Shown here one piece after another: positions 10,435 to 22,069 of a stretch of 64,000 nucleotides of DNA. Where the stretch lies: positions 127,149,501-127,213,500 of the forward strand of contig CM074857.1 of the NCBI GenBank assembly GCA_037501455.1, read 5' to 3'. Position 1 is the first letter of the stretch; each line of letters begins with the position of its first letter. The notes below the pieces were generated by a model. The model did no database searches and was not told the DNA's origin. It worked only from the letters and a program-made list of their open reading frames with translations. Source of the stretch: Lantana camara. Lineage: Eukaryota; Streptophyta; Magnoliopsida; Lamiales; Verbenaceae. The translations under genes and the position numbers were made by a program.

Positions 10435-12649
10435 TGTCACGCCCCGTTTTCGGGTCGCAACACGGCAGTGCCCCTGGGCCCGAAAGACTCAAGGACACTA
10501 AGCCTCGATAATCAGAACGACTAAAATCTCAACTAAAATACTTAAATCAACTCTTAAAAACAATGCAGTTGAGAAATCCTAACTATTACACTCCTTACAA
10601 AATTGTCTCGATCATAACTCGATCCTAACTGTTCATGAAAAGATATAAGAATGTAAATTGAAATCCCTAATCTACTTGAAGAGTTGGTGTGTGGTCAGCC
10701 CCAAAAGTACTCCTCCCCAGCGTCCTCTAACTTATTCTCTGCAAAAGATTGTTAGGGTGGTATGAGCGACACTTGCTCAGTAAGTAGTCTCTTAACCCTC
10801 TATCGGATTTGGGCACGTTACAATATATATACTTCAGCACAAGCACATTCAAGAAATATCATACTTTTCAAATAGTTTTTCAGACATTTCAGCACGTGAA
10901 ACAGTAAACTGATCATATAAAGACACTTAAGCTTATGCTCGTTAACTTTCGGTTCCAAATTGGCTTAACTTGATCAAGTCCTAACTATAACCCCGTTAGG
11001 TGGGTCCAGAATTGCTACTGTCACTCCCGTAGCCGGGTCCGAACAATGATGCTACTGTCACTCCCGTAGCCGGGTCAATAATGCCACTGTAACACCCGTG
11101 GCCGGGTCAATAAAATAATGCCACTGTAACACCCGTGGCCGGTTCAATACAATAATGCAACTGTCACTCCCGTAGCCGGGTCATAACAATAATTCGGAAC
11201 TAGCCCCTATCAATTCGGTTTCCAATAGCTCAGAGCATAAGACCTACTTAGTATAAATCATGCATTCATACCATAAACTTACAAACGACTTCGTATTTAG
11301 TTCACACAACATAATCACACATACCATGCTCAAATCCCAATTTTATATAATGAAATTACATCTTTAAAATAAGACACAATTTTTATAAAACAAGTTTAGG
11401 AAAACATAGAAGGAAGAGACCACTTACCTTAAGTCCGACAACTTCTTAATCCTAAAAGTTTGATGCTCACGGCTCTAATCTCGCTCTACCGGATCTAGCC
11501 ACAAGGTGATGACGAATCTTTAATAATACAACACTATTTCTCAAAGGATTATCCATAATAATTGCATCCCATACCCCTTGTGTACATGATTAAATACATA
11601 TCAGTGCATGATGTGTTCCAGATTAGGATAAATATATATATATATATGTAAATAGGACATCATTACACCAACAATAATGCATCTGTATGGTGTTGCCTTA
11701 GTTCACGCAATAATTACCCTCATAACTTAATTACTATAGTAACAATTAGTAAAGCTAGGTTCCACTATATGCATATTCTGAGATTCATTAGTACTGCAAC
11801 CACCATAAACCCCATAATTACCATATTGCACCCATTCGTTCCAAAAAAAATAAGAAGAAACATATTACAAGTTCCATGATCATTAGGCTATAATTATGAA
11901 CCGGTATACATGTACCCAGCCAGTATCTGTTTGCCTCCCCATGCCATTAGTCAGAATAAATTGGTTAATTCTTTCTTCCACCAATATTAAGAAAAGGAAC
12001 GTGCATGTACATGAATGTGCAGTCTTGGTTTTCGAAATATATTTCGCCACAATTACAAGATTAGGGACCGTACTTCCACTAAAAGTATCTCAGGTGCCTC
12101 TACTCCAATTTATACCAATCAATTCGTGACTTAGAAATGCTTAGTCGCGACGATCGCGCGATAAGTTGTAATCAAAATAAACTTACAGGTAGATCAAGCT
12201 AAATACCTTATGGTTACTAGGAATCCCTTTTTCTGCCTCGCCTCTCTCTCACCCTCTATGTCCTCTCCTGCGTCTATCTTCTCTTTGAATCCTTTCTTTC
12301 TTCTACGTTGCTTCTGCTCTCCTTCTCGCGCTCTGTTTTTCTCTCTCCCAAAGAAATAATATTTGAGCAGAATTCTCATAACTATGTCGTCTCTCTTTCA
12401 ATAGGATAATATGTGAGTAGAATTCTAATAACCACACACGTCTTGTAAGTTAGTTTCCACTAGACTCCCACTTCCTCATTATTCTAATTACGGTTAATAC
12501 TAGTCTTATCTACTAGTATCTATTTATTATCAAAAACAAAGTAAAATAAATAAATAGTTAAATAATATATACTAATAATTAAATAAATAATATGCACCAT
12601 GTATATATCTATTATATTCAATATTATCTCAAAATTATGCGGTCTCACA
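10435..12649. mobile_element. 2,215-bp solo LTR inside the left Helitron
   Basis: The insertion starts TGTCACGCCCCG and ends GGTCTCACA (TG...CA), flanked by the exact 5-bp TSD AAAGA at 10430-10434 and 12650-12654. The right Helitron preserves the empty site at 57,682-57,686 (AAAGA once, minus strand). The TGTCACGCCCCG start is common among plant Ty3/gypsy LTRs. There is no gag or pol, PBS or PPT, so it is a solo LTR left by recombination. It contains a five-unit minisatellite near 11,012-11,185. It is the clearest post-transposition event in the window. Confidence 0.88.
11012..11185. repeat. GC-rich minisatellite in the solo LTR
   Basis: About five imperfect direct units of 30-45 bp, each with CACTGTCACTCCCGTAGCCGG or a CCACTGTAACACCCGTGGCC variant followed by GGGTC and an AATAATG spacer. 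The unit holds a small dyad (CCCGTAGCCGGG). Such tandem blocks are frequent in gypsy LTRs; no function can be assigned. Confidence 0.7.
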
Positions 12650-13399
12650 AAAGAGATAAAGAATAGTTGGTTAAAAAAAAGAATTACTTGATTTTAATGT
12701 ATATGCACATGCATACCAAAATTAAGAATGACTGTGAAATATCTTTAGAAATATATGTGAGAATTAATAAAGCGTAATGGTAACAAAATTTTGAAGATTA
12801 GATTAAGAATTTCAAGATGTTAGATTTGGTGTGAGTTCAAGAAACGATATGAAGTTTTTTTTTAATTTAATCTAAATGAGATTGATCCAATAGTTATCAA
12901 TTTATTTTTACATTCTCCAAAGTAGCAATATACAACTTATTGACCGAATCAAAATTTGAAGGACATTTTGACTTGGGATCATTGCCCAGAAACAATGGTT
13001 CTTGAATAGTTTTCAATGTGCTCGAAAAGCAAAAAAAAAAAAAAACAAAGAATTTCTAAAGCATTATGCATGATACACACAAGGTAAATATTCAAATGAT
13101 TTGGAGGAAGAATTGAGGGCAGAATATAATAAACTATTGCAACAAAAAGAGATTATTTGGTTTAAGAGTTGAGAATTAATTGGCTCAAATTTAGGGATAA
13201 ACAAACAAGTTTCTTTCATCTGTCAGCCATAATGAGAAGAAGAAGGAATCAGATGAATGCTCTGAAAATAGACAATGAATGAGCAACCAACAAAGATTAT
13301 CGGGTGTTTATTTGTCTAATTTAAAAAATTAATGCTCGACAAAAATAAACGAGTTTTAGCCAATTACGTTGTGCAGCATATTGCTCAAAATAATCACCA

Positions 13400-16300
13400 A
13401 GATGATTATACTTCGTTTAAACCGTATATTAAAAAAATTGCTGGATCGAATTAGAATATCTTCATTCCCGACCAAGGCACCTATTACAATATTTTGATGC
13501 CTGAATAAGTATTACGAATGCTACATCACTCCAACGATAAAAAAAGGGCATGGTGCTGAAATTGAATATTGAAACAGCGTACGAAGAAACCCAGTGGAAT
13601 TTCTAAAAAGACTTTTAAGTTTCTTCAAATTCCCGACGAAAATCATCAATATCATTATGAGCAGAATGTAGCGGATACAATCGGAGATTCTATAGAATGG
13701 TGAACCAACGGAGGTTGTACGGATGTGTGGCATTAGATAAGGTAATCACGTTCGTTTTATTTGTTTGTAATATGCATGGAACAACTTACATATATAACTG
13801 AAGAGACCATTTCGGCCGGACCTGGAAGCCAATTATGGTATATTAGAGAAGCTCCTACATGATCTCACACTTGCCTTTTGCGGACGACTTAATATTGGTA
13901 GTCAAACCTATCGTGGATGGAGCAAAGTGCATTAAAAGTGTGGTTGAGACGTTTTGCAAGGAGTTGGGCCTCAAATTAAACTTATGTAAATCACATGTGT
14001 TGTTTGCACCTTATGCGACAAATGATTTAAAGCAGTAGGTTAATAGAATTCTGGGCATGAAAAATACAGACAACTTAAGGAACTATTTGGGGGGTGCAAA
14101 TGAACTTTAGTTGTAATTATAATGAGCATTTCCCAATTGTGATTAATAGATTCGAAAAGCATCTCTTGGGATAGAAAGCCAAAATGACAAATATTTATTG
14201 ACGAATGACACTTATTAAGTCCATCACGATCTCGATCTCCATCAACCACATGCACACAAATTGGCTCCCTAATCTGATGTACGATAAACTTGATCCACTC
14301 AAGCACAACTTTCTTTAGGCGGTTAATATAACAAGGAACGAACCCATCTTGTAGAGTGAAAGAAGGTGACTGCAAAGAAGTAAGAATGTGGATTGGGTTT
14401 TAGAGAAGCCCAAAAGAAAATATAGTGATGCTAGCTAAAACGGGATGAAGAATGCTTAACAAGGAGATGACGTTATACATCAAAAAAATATTTAAAAAGG
14501 GATAACATTCTTGATCGAATATAAGCCTCGACTTATGGGTTTCCCGAGCATGGAAGGGGATAGTTAAAAACACTTGGATGGTGGAACCATTTTGAAAATG
14601 GAGGATTGGGAACGGTGAAGGGACATCTTTATGGAATGATAGATGGTTATCACAAGGCAAACTGACGGACATCTTTGGAGATAACATTCATGAGGAGGAT
14701 AAAGATCTTATGGAATGTAATCTCATTGGAAAAGATAAAAATTGAAACCTAAATAAGTTGAAAACATCACCGTCCAAAGAGGTGGTGAATGAGGTACTTA
14801 GTGTCCTAACGCGCTGCATGATAATGGAGATAAGAGAGAATGAATTGTGTCAACTAAAGATAAATTCTCCTATAAAATGACAATACTCTACTTATGGCGT
14901 CGGATGAGACATGCAAGAAAAAACTTTAAATGAATTTGAAAATTACCTTACCCCAAAAATTCAAGATTTTCCTGTGGCTTTGCCAATATGATAGCTTGCT
15001 TACAAATGTATTGGAGTATGATAGAAAATTTAGGGAAAACTTGCAAGCGTCGGATGGGCTCAAAGAGAGCTTTAGTAGCAAAATACTGAGTAATATGTTC
15101 CTAAAATATCCTGGGTGGGTTGTGTTGATCTTGACGCTCTAAATTTTTGGAAAACATGGAGCCGATGGAGCTATCAAAATGTTATGAAGCTTAGAAATGT
15201 TGTTATTCGCCACATAAAAGAGTTATCTACGACCTTAGTAATAATCAATAAGGACACAAAACATAGGTAAAAGAAAATTTGCACTTAGTTGTCGTGAAAT
15301 AAATTCGAGAAGTGATGGATAAAACTAAAATCGGATTGAAGCTTTTATAACTACACCAACAGGGGCGTCATTCGAGATGGCAATTGGAGATGAATGCTAG
15401 GATATATATGTTATGAATCTTGGTATAGTTTCAATAATGTAGCAAAGTTATTGAACTTACCTAAAGGATTAAAACTAACTTTGGAAAGATACTTTTCGAA
15501 AATTAATGTGGAGATTGATTTGGAGACGGTCGTTAAATATTAATGAAGGATACTCAAAAACAACTAATGAGAAATGTAATATTTGATTGGCGAAGGTTAC
15601 TCCAAAGATTTTCAGAAACTTTGATTAAATAAATCTCGAGAGAAAGAAACATGATGATGGATAAATTGGCGATGATAGGTCATAAGGTTCAAGATGGTTA
15701 TTGCTGCTAGGATGTTCTCATTCTTGAACATAAGCTTCCACTTATGGCTTCCCGAGTATGCAAGGGGATAGTTAGAACCAGTTGAATGGACGTCTCTATG
15801 GAATGATAGATGGTTATTACAAGCAAACTAGCTGACATCTTTAGAGATAAGATTCATGAGAAGGATAAAGATCTGATGGTATGTAATCCATTGCACAAAT
15901 AAAAACTGAAACTTACATAAGTTGAAAACGTTATTGCCTAAGGAGGTGGTGGATGAGATACTTAATGTCCTAATTGCATTGCATGATAACGGAGATAAGA
16001 GAGTTTTGATTGGGTCAACTAACGACAAATTATCCTATAAATCAGTTATAGTCTACTTATGGTGTCGGATAAGACATGGGAGAAAAATTGGAAATGAATT
16101 TGAAAATTATTTTGTCCCCAAAAGTTTAAGATTTTCTTGTGGATTGCTAACATGATAGCTTGCTCATGAATGTACTGAAATATGACAGAAAATTTAGAAA
16201 AAGAGATGTATGTACACGCTGCTATATAGGACATGAATATGTGGACCACATGCTCAGAAGTTGTCCATTCGCACTTCGGGTATCAGACAAGATTATTGAT

Positions 16301-16960
16301 GCACAAACTGAACGAAATTTTCATGGCATGCGAGTGTCGAACGGTCTCAAAGAGAGCTTTTATAACAAAATTCAGAGTAATATGTTATTTGATTATCATG
16401 CGTGGATTGTCTTGATCTTGACGCTTTAAAATCTTTGAAAAATATGAAACCAATGGAGTTATCAAAATGTTATGAAACTTAGAAGTTCCACTCTTCGTCA
16501 CATAAAAGAGTTAATGAAACCTCAACACTAATCAGTGTGGACAAAAAATACAGATAAAAGAAAAATATGCACTGAGTTATCGTGGAATAAACCCGAGAAA
16601 GGATTGGTGAAACTAAACTCTGAGGTGAGCTTTTATAACCAGGGGAATCATTTGAGATGACAGGGGCGTCATTCTAGATGACAGCTGAATATGGGTGTTA
16701 GGATACGCTATGGATCTTAGTAGAGTTTAAATAATATAGTGGAGTTATTGAGCTTACGCCGAGTATTAACACTAACTTGGGAAAGACACTTTTCGATGAC
16801 TAAAGTGGGTATTGATTCGAAGATGGTCATGAAATGGATAACAATGAAGGATATTGAAATGAAACAAATGAGAAATGTAATTTAATTGATAAAGTTTACT
16901 CCAAAGGCCATACGAAACTTGAATTAAATAAATATCTAGAAAAAGAAATTAACATGATGA
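13400..16960 (+). pseudogene. Decayed L1-type LINE inside the left Helitron
   Basis: In changing frames the plus strand resembles a plant LINE ORF2. At about 13,540-13,740 comes RT palm sequence (FLKRLLSFFKFPTKIINII, then a GEPTEV turn). At about 13,860-14,040 is the SHLPFADNL-type region, where an ordinary LINE has FADD, followed by LGLKLNLCKSHVLF. At 14,930-15,140 and 16,080-16,430 lie two copies of the zinc-binding domain that follows plant LINE RTs (FLW or NVLKYDRKF; CTRC...H...CPFA in the second). RNase-H-like remnants follow (near 15,330 and 16,600, GLVKLNS). Many stops and frameshifts exclude activity. The 14.7-15.6 kb and 15.9-16.9 kb segments are tandem copies of each other. The family call is by eye. 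Confidence 0.65.
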
Positions 16961-17386
16961 CCGATAAACTGATGAGAATAGGTCATAAGTTTCAAGATGA
17001 TTACTACGTTTAGGATGCTCCACCGGCAAAATTGGGTGATCTTTTAGGTTTTGTTCTATAATTTTTACATGTCTCTTCATTTTATTAAATATATTTGAAA
17101 ATTATAAACTATTACTTATGCTTAAAAGCTAGAATTATTTGGCCAAATTACTATACACTTAAATATATATATTTTTTTATAATAACAAAATTTCGAATAT
17201 TTTTATTGCTTATTTATTTGGATGTTCTCTACTTCGAATTTCTACTTATCGTAGATGATTTGAAAGAGAAATTTCATATAAATATTTTTGTATGTGTATA
17301 TTTATTTAATCAAAATAAATATTTTTAATATCTTAATTTGTTCAATAAATATAATAACTAAATTTATTTTAAAAAATTAAATGATA

Positions 17387-17414
17387 AACGTGCAACGCAC
17401 GTTCACTTCACTAG
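17387..17414 (+). other. Helitron 3' terminal hairpin and CTAG end (left copy)
   Basis: A perfect 7-bp stem (AACGTGC/GCACGTT) with a 3-base loop ends seven bases before CTAG; the next base is T. This is the hairpin-plus-CTRR terminator that ends rolling-circle transposition in Helitrons. Confidence 0.85.
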
Positions 17415-17424
17415 TTAACATAAA

Positions 17425-18209
17425 TGTGTTGAAATTCGAATATGGTAATAAGGTCACATCTTGTCGAATAAAAGAATGTCAAGTATAATATTCTTTTATT
17501 CAAATCACATCTTGTGATCACATAAGATATGTATTACATAAATATTAAAAAACCAATAAAATTAAAATTTTCCTATACTTATAAATAGGAGACCATCCAC
17601 GAAGGACAAACGAATTAAAGAACAACTCAGTAGAAAAACAATCAGCAAGAAGAAGGAAGTTCGAAGGCTTACACAAGTCATTTAAAGCGTGTTTTCCGGC
17701 AATCTTCATGGAAATCAAAAAAATTGAGACATTCAATCCGAAATCAAAACATCAAACTTGTATTTCGGCATTGCCCTTCAACAAACTCAAGTCAAGTTCA
17801 AGCTGATTGAAGCGAGATTCAATGCGTTCTTCTCGGCGATTGACGGATTGAGGCGTTCGATCCGAAACAAAGGCACTAAGCCCGCGGATCTGGCGTTATC
17901 TTCAGGTCCACAACAAATCAAATTCAAGGCGTTCAAAGCGCATTTTTTGGCATTCGCCAAAATCAAGACATTTAACAAGTGATTAAGTCGAAAAACCCAC
18001 AAATTAACGTTTTAAGTGACGTTCAAGGGAGAATTGAAGCTCCAAAGTCAACGAAGGCTTTTCAAACCTTCCAAATTCCAACAAATTTTGTAGAAAGAAT
18101 CAAAGGAAAAAATTAGAAATTGTACTCACTTTTCATCAGACCAGTAAAATCTTCATTTGTAATTATTTTTCTTGTTCGATTATTTAATTAACAAGAAATT
18201 TGCGTTACA
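17425..18209 (+). mobile_element. Probable 5' LTR of a gypsy-like element
   Basis: Non-coding sequence opening near TGTGTTGAAATTCG and ending GCGTTACA at 18209. Directly after it comes AATTTCTGGCACGCCAAGTG, which resembles the leader and primer-binding-site region seen after the 5' LTR of some plant gypsy elements. A gag-like frame begins 75 bp on. The left edge is uncertain because it touches the Helitron end and no TSD was found. Confidence 0.45.
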
Positions 18210-18282
18210 AATTTCTGGCACGCCAAGTGGGACATTGTTACCCTCATCTCTTCTTGCTTAACAAATTTGAAATATATATCAA

Positions 18283-19330
18283 ATGACCATCAACAAGATC
18301 GTCGGATTCGAGGCCGCCATATCCAAAGCAATCACCAAAAGCATCGTCAAGACAAGAAATATGTCCAAAAAGGTGCAACCATCTTCCGAGGAAGCTTGCT
18401 TGATTGAAAGAAACAAGAACTTTCACTTCTCCTCTACAAAGATGAAAAAGAAGAAGATAGCTCAGCATTATCCATTCCACGTTCGACCTCAAGTTCTTTA
18501 GTCTTTGTGCCTGCCGTGGTGACAAGTGCAACAGTTCTGGAAGAGCAACTTGCGACTCTGGTAGAGGCCATTGAGAGACTCACGAAGCATGTTCAAGAGC
18601 ATCATGTAAACTCCATGTCTTCAACTAAAGAACTCCATGTCTCACTCGAAGGGTTTATTCCAGTTGATCGACTGAAAGAGCTCATCATGGGAACAATCAA
18701 AAACAAAATTGAAGAGGACTCAAAGTCTAATTTCATATTTTATTCCAAGCCCAATACCCAAAGAATAGATAGCTTAGAGTTGTCGGTCGGCTATCAACCT
18801 CCAAAATCTAGCAATTTGATAGCAAAGGCAGTCCAAAGCAATACATAGCTCATTTCATCGAGACGTGTAATGCTGCTAAAACTTATGGGACCAACTAGTT
18901 AAACAATTTGTCTGATCATTACAAGAAAATGCTTTTGACTGGTACGCCGACTTGGGGGCAAATTCAATTGATAGTTGAGTGTAACTCAAGTACGAATTCC
19001 TCAATCACTTTTATAGTACTTGACGAACGGTTAGTATGGTTGAACTTACCAGTTCTCATCAGTGTAAGAAGAGTCAGTTATCGACTACATCAATCATTGG
19101 AAAAATTTAAGTCTCAATTACAAACATCGCTTATCTGAGACTTCATCTATCGAAATGTCTATTCAAAGAATGCAATGAGGTCTTGCTTGCATTCTTTAAG
19201 GAACGAAGCCAAGAACCTTTAAAGAATTAAAAACTCGGGTCCATAACCTTGAGATAATTTTAAAGTGAGAAGAATAAATAAGCGATGACAGTGATTGTGA
19301 AAACAAAAAAATTACCTCACCGGAGGATAT
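18283..19330 (+). pseudogene. Ty3/gypsy gag relic
   Basis: Broken frames on the plus strand match the N-terminal part of plant gypsy Gag. 18283-18501 reads ISKAITKSIVKTR; 18507-18848 has EEQLATLVEAIERLTKHVQ (coiled-coil-like), then GFIPVDRLKELIMGTIKNK and RIDSLELSVGYQPPK. 18908-19138 corresponds to the FxWY capsid region in a shifted frame. Stops at 18501, 18848 and later, plus frameshifts, make it non-functional. No protease, RT or integrase follows; a short AT-rich match to the LTR end at about 19,380-19,412 suggests a large internal deletion. Confidence 0.6.
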
Positions 19331-19411
19331 AACCGTTGATTCCGATCAAGTACTCTAAATAAGAGTATTAAATTTCTAAACTATTTAATTAACATGAAAT
19401 TTGTTTTACAA

Positions 19412-21260
19412 CATCATTATCGTTTAAAGATCAAGAAACCAACTTGAACTAATCAGGAGATCTAAATGTGCTTTGGTATTATTTATTTACTTATCTTTAT
19501 GGATATTTGCTTTGTTCTTACAAATATTTGTTGCAATTTTTGAATTTGAATAGTAAATATTAAAAAGCACATTTAAAGGAAGCTTCAAATCTTTAATTTA
19601 AAAAAGAAAAAGGTGGATATTACTTAAAAGGTTAAATGAATCAATTATCAATCGACATTCATGACAAAATTAAATCTTATTTTTACTTAAAAAGCTATTG
19701 TTTCATTTCATAGTTCATTTCTTATGTCAATTATATTAATTTTAATTATTATTGTTTCTAATAGATGTTGACCGTAAAATTCGCACTAATTTGATAGCTA
19801 ATTTGAGTAGATTTTATGTCGTTTCATAAGCTTATGTGTTTATTTTTCTCCATTTAGATACGCATTGCGTTGGAGTTGAGAAACGATGGAAAGATGCAAA
19901 TTCAGAGCTAAAGATCGAGAAGAAGGAGATACGCCCGTATCTCCTGGCAAGAAGAAATTGAGACACAGTCGTGCCTCAGTACAGAAGAAATGGGCTTTCG
20001 AGAGAAAGGGGACGGGCAAGCAAAATAGGTGACATGGGCATAAAAGCGCCAATGCGATTTTGGTGAGACACAAGCGTGTGCGCGAATTGTGAAGGAAAGA
20101 GACAGGCCCGTATCTCTGGGAGGCGAGAAGATTTTGAGGTTGCTTTATAAGGTACGTTTCTTAGTGTTTTTAAGGTTATTTTTATTTTTTTAGGAGATTC
20201 GTAACCTAGCACCTTTGTAGCGAGACGGAACAAAATGAAGAGTTTTTGGAGGATTTCGAGAAGACGAAAGGATTGATTTCTTCGAACAATTCGTTTAATT
20301 CCGGTTTATTTATTACTTTTTGTATCAAACTAATTTCTCCTAGCTTACAATTTAATCGTTTTGAATGGTTAGTTTAGTTTATTCGAATTTTATGAATGTC
20401 TAGAGTTGGTCTATGAACAATCATTTAAATTCCTTGAACTTGAGTTTATTGATTGCAATTCCTTTTATTTTTATGAGTTTTCAGTTGATTATGTGTAGCT
20501 AAATTCCTAGGGCTAGCGGAGTGATGAATTATGCATGCTAAGTGTTTGATATAATACTTGAATGACTTGTGCTAATTCTTAGTTTTAGAAACTTGGTTTG
20601 ATTTGATTGCAATGGATTGACCATCCTTAGCGTAACATGTTTTTGCCTAATTACCAAAAGATTAATGGTGTTGAGACGTTTTCTTAACTTGTGGATTTAG
20701 AAAGAGACTTTATTCTTAATCCATACAACTTGTGATTTTTAATCCATGCCAAGCCGCTAGCATTTAAATTACACTAGTTTTGAGCAATTGGTTAACTTGG
20801 TTATTGATGATTGTGAGAACAACCTTTAAAACTATTTTAACGCTCGTTTATACCTTGAAAGAGGATAACACGAATCCAAGTAACTAGGTTGGAGGTATTG
20901 CAGTTGTCAATCGGATATTATATTGGATTCATGAATGCATTATTTGTTACTCCCCGACCTTATTAGTCTCTTGATTTAATCCATGTGTTAAGTTCTTATT
21001 TCTTGGTTGCTTTTAGTTAATTGTTTGAATTCGTTGTTAGTAGTTTAGCTCACAAGCTTGATATTCTATCGGTCTTTAGATTAGAGATAAGTATAGAATA
21101 GTGATTGGTTTCCCTTCCTCATAGGTTCGATCCTATTATGCTACGCGTATATTTTAAGTGTACACTTATATGATTGGTTTTAATTAAAACACTCAACAAT
21201 AGAATATATACATATTAAATAGTGCTTATGAAAAAAAGACACTGTGAAATCGCATTACTG
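19412..21260. other. Non-coding, retroelement-like DNA
   Basis: No coding region is supported. The segment around 19,840-20,290 is GC-richer (GGAGATACGCCCGTATCTCC), and 20,880-21,150 (GAGGTATTGCAGTTGTC; TTCCTCATAGGTTCGATCC) has the style of untranslated regions and LTRs of plant gypsy elements. No terminal repeats or TSD were located, so it stays unclassified. Confidence 0.35.
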
Positions 21261-21459
21261 TCTTTGAATTTGTGCATAACTTTCAAGTTAAAAGCGCATC
21301 AAGTTACCTACTGCGACTGAAAAGAACAATCTTCTCTCCACATACTTCCTTCCCGAAGAGCTCTCCAATGGAAATTCCACAATCTACCCCCAATTTTTCG
21401 TCAGCTTCATCAAACCATGGAAATCGTGGAAGCCCATTTTGGTACTTTTACTGTAGCTA

Positions 21460-21987
21460 CTTCAGGCTCTGTTGCCGCTGCTTCTATTCCTACCCCTAAT
21501 GCCTTGCAATCACTTTCTTGCTTGTAGATAATATATTACACTTCGTATTTGATGATTATATATCTTTTTTGGGTGATTTTAGTTGAATTATTGTTCTAGA
21601 GTGTAATATATGTCAGATTTTGGTAGCTCAGAAACATCTTAATTACTTCTATGCTCTTGTATAATTTCTTAAGCTAATAGTTCTCTTGACTAGAATTGAG
21701 TTCGATAGTTTTATATATATGCGCTTCAGGCGCTGTTGCCGCTGCTTCTATTCCTACCCCTAATGCCTTGCAATCACTTTCTTGCTTGTAGATAATATAT
21801 TACACTTCGTATTTGATGATTATGTATCTTTTTCGGGTGATTTTAGTTGAATTATTGTTCTAGAGTGTAATATATGTCAGATTTTGGTAGCTCAGGAACA
21901 TCTTAATTACTTCTATGCTCTTGTATAATTTCTTAAGCTAATAGTTCACTTGACTAGAATTGAGTTCGAGAGTTTTATATGTGTGTT
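21460..21987. repeat. 264-bp tandem duplication with a coding-like edge
   Basis: Unit 1 (21460-21723) and unit 2 (21724-about 21987) are direct repeats differing at few positions; each starts CTTCAGGC and contains CAATCACTTTCTTGCTTGTAG. Upstream, from about 21,370, one plus frame reads METVEAHF-like codons (in fact MEIVEAHFGTFTVATSG), runs into unit 1 and stops at TTGTAG. It looks like the end of a captured or decayed exon, but I do not recognise the gene. Confidence 0.6.
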
Positions 21988-22069
21988 GAGTGTAGTGTTA
22001 AACAGTGGCAGACCCACAAATATATTAGAGTGCTGATTGATGCCTTTGTATCAAAATTACTCTTATATA

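Larger units (their letters stand above)
9505..13398. repeat. Tandem duplication (840-bp unit) in the left Helitron, split by an LTR
   Basis: Unit 1 is 9505-10344. Unit 2 is 10345-10434 plus 12650-about 13398, interrupted by the solo LTR. Both begin TACTCACTAGAAG and include GCATACCAAAATTAAGA and CTCAAATTTAGGGATAAAC. Short open frames here are unrelated between units and look non-coding. The right Helitron carries the same pair without the LTR. Confidence 0.75.
8040..17414 (+). mobile_element. Non-autonomous Helitron, left copy (plus strand)
   Basis: The 3' terminus is textbook: a hairpin at 17387-17403 (AACGTGC, loop AAC, GCACGTT), seven bases, then CTAG at 17411-17414 followed by host T. 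The proposed 5' end is TCTTATAACTTATAAAAGC at 8040, preceded by host A. Ends and A/T target match those of the copy at 52923-60056, which is the same element in reverse. Without the 2,215-bp LTR and its extra TSD the copy is about 7.15 kb. No Rep/helicase coding sequence is visible, so it is non-autonomous. It contains two internal tandem duplications and a decayed LINE, all shared with the other copy. The first-base position is less certain because CTTAT repeats flank it. Confidence 0.82.

Noticed and set aside
11012..11185. CRISPR-like array
   Set aside because: Units are imperfect, unequal in spacing and inside a plant LTR; there is no cas gene and the genome is eukaryotic.
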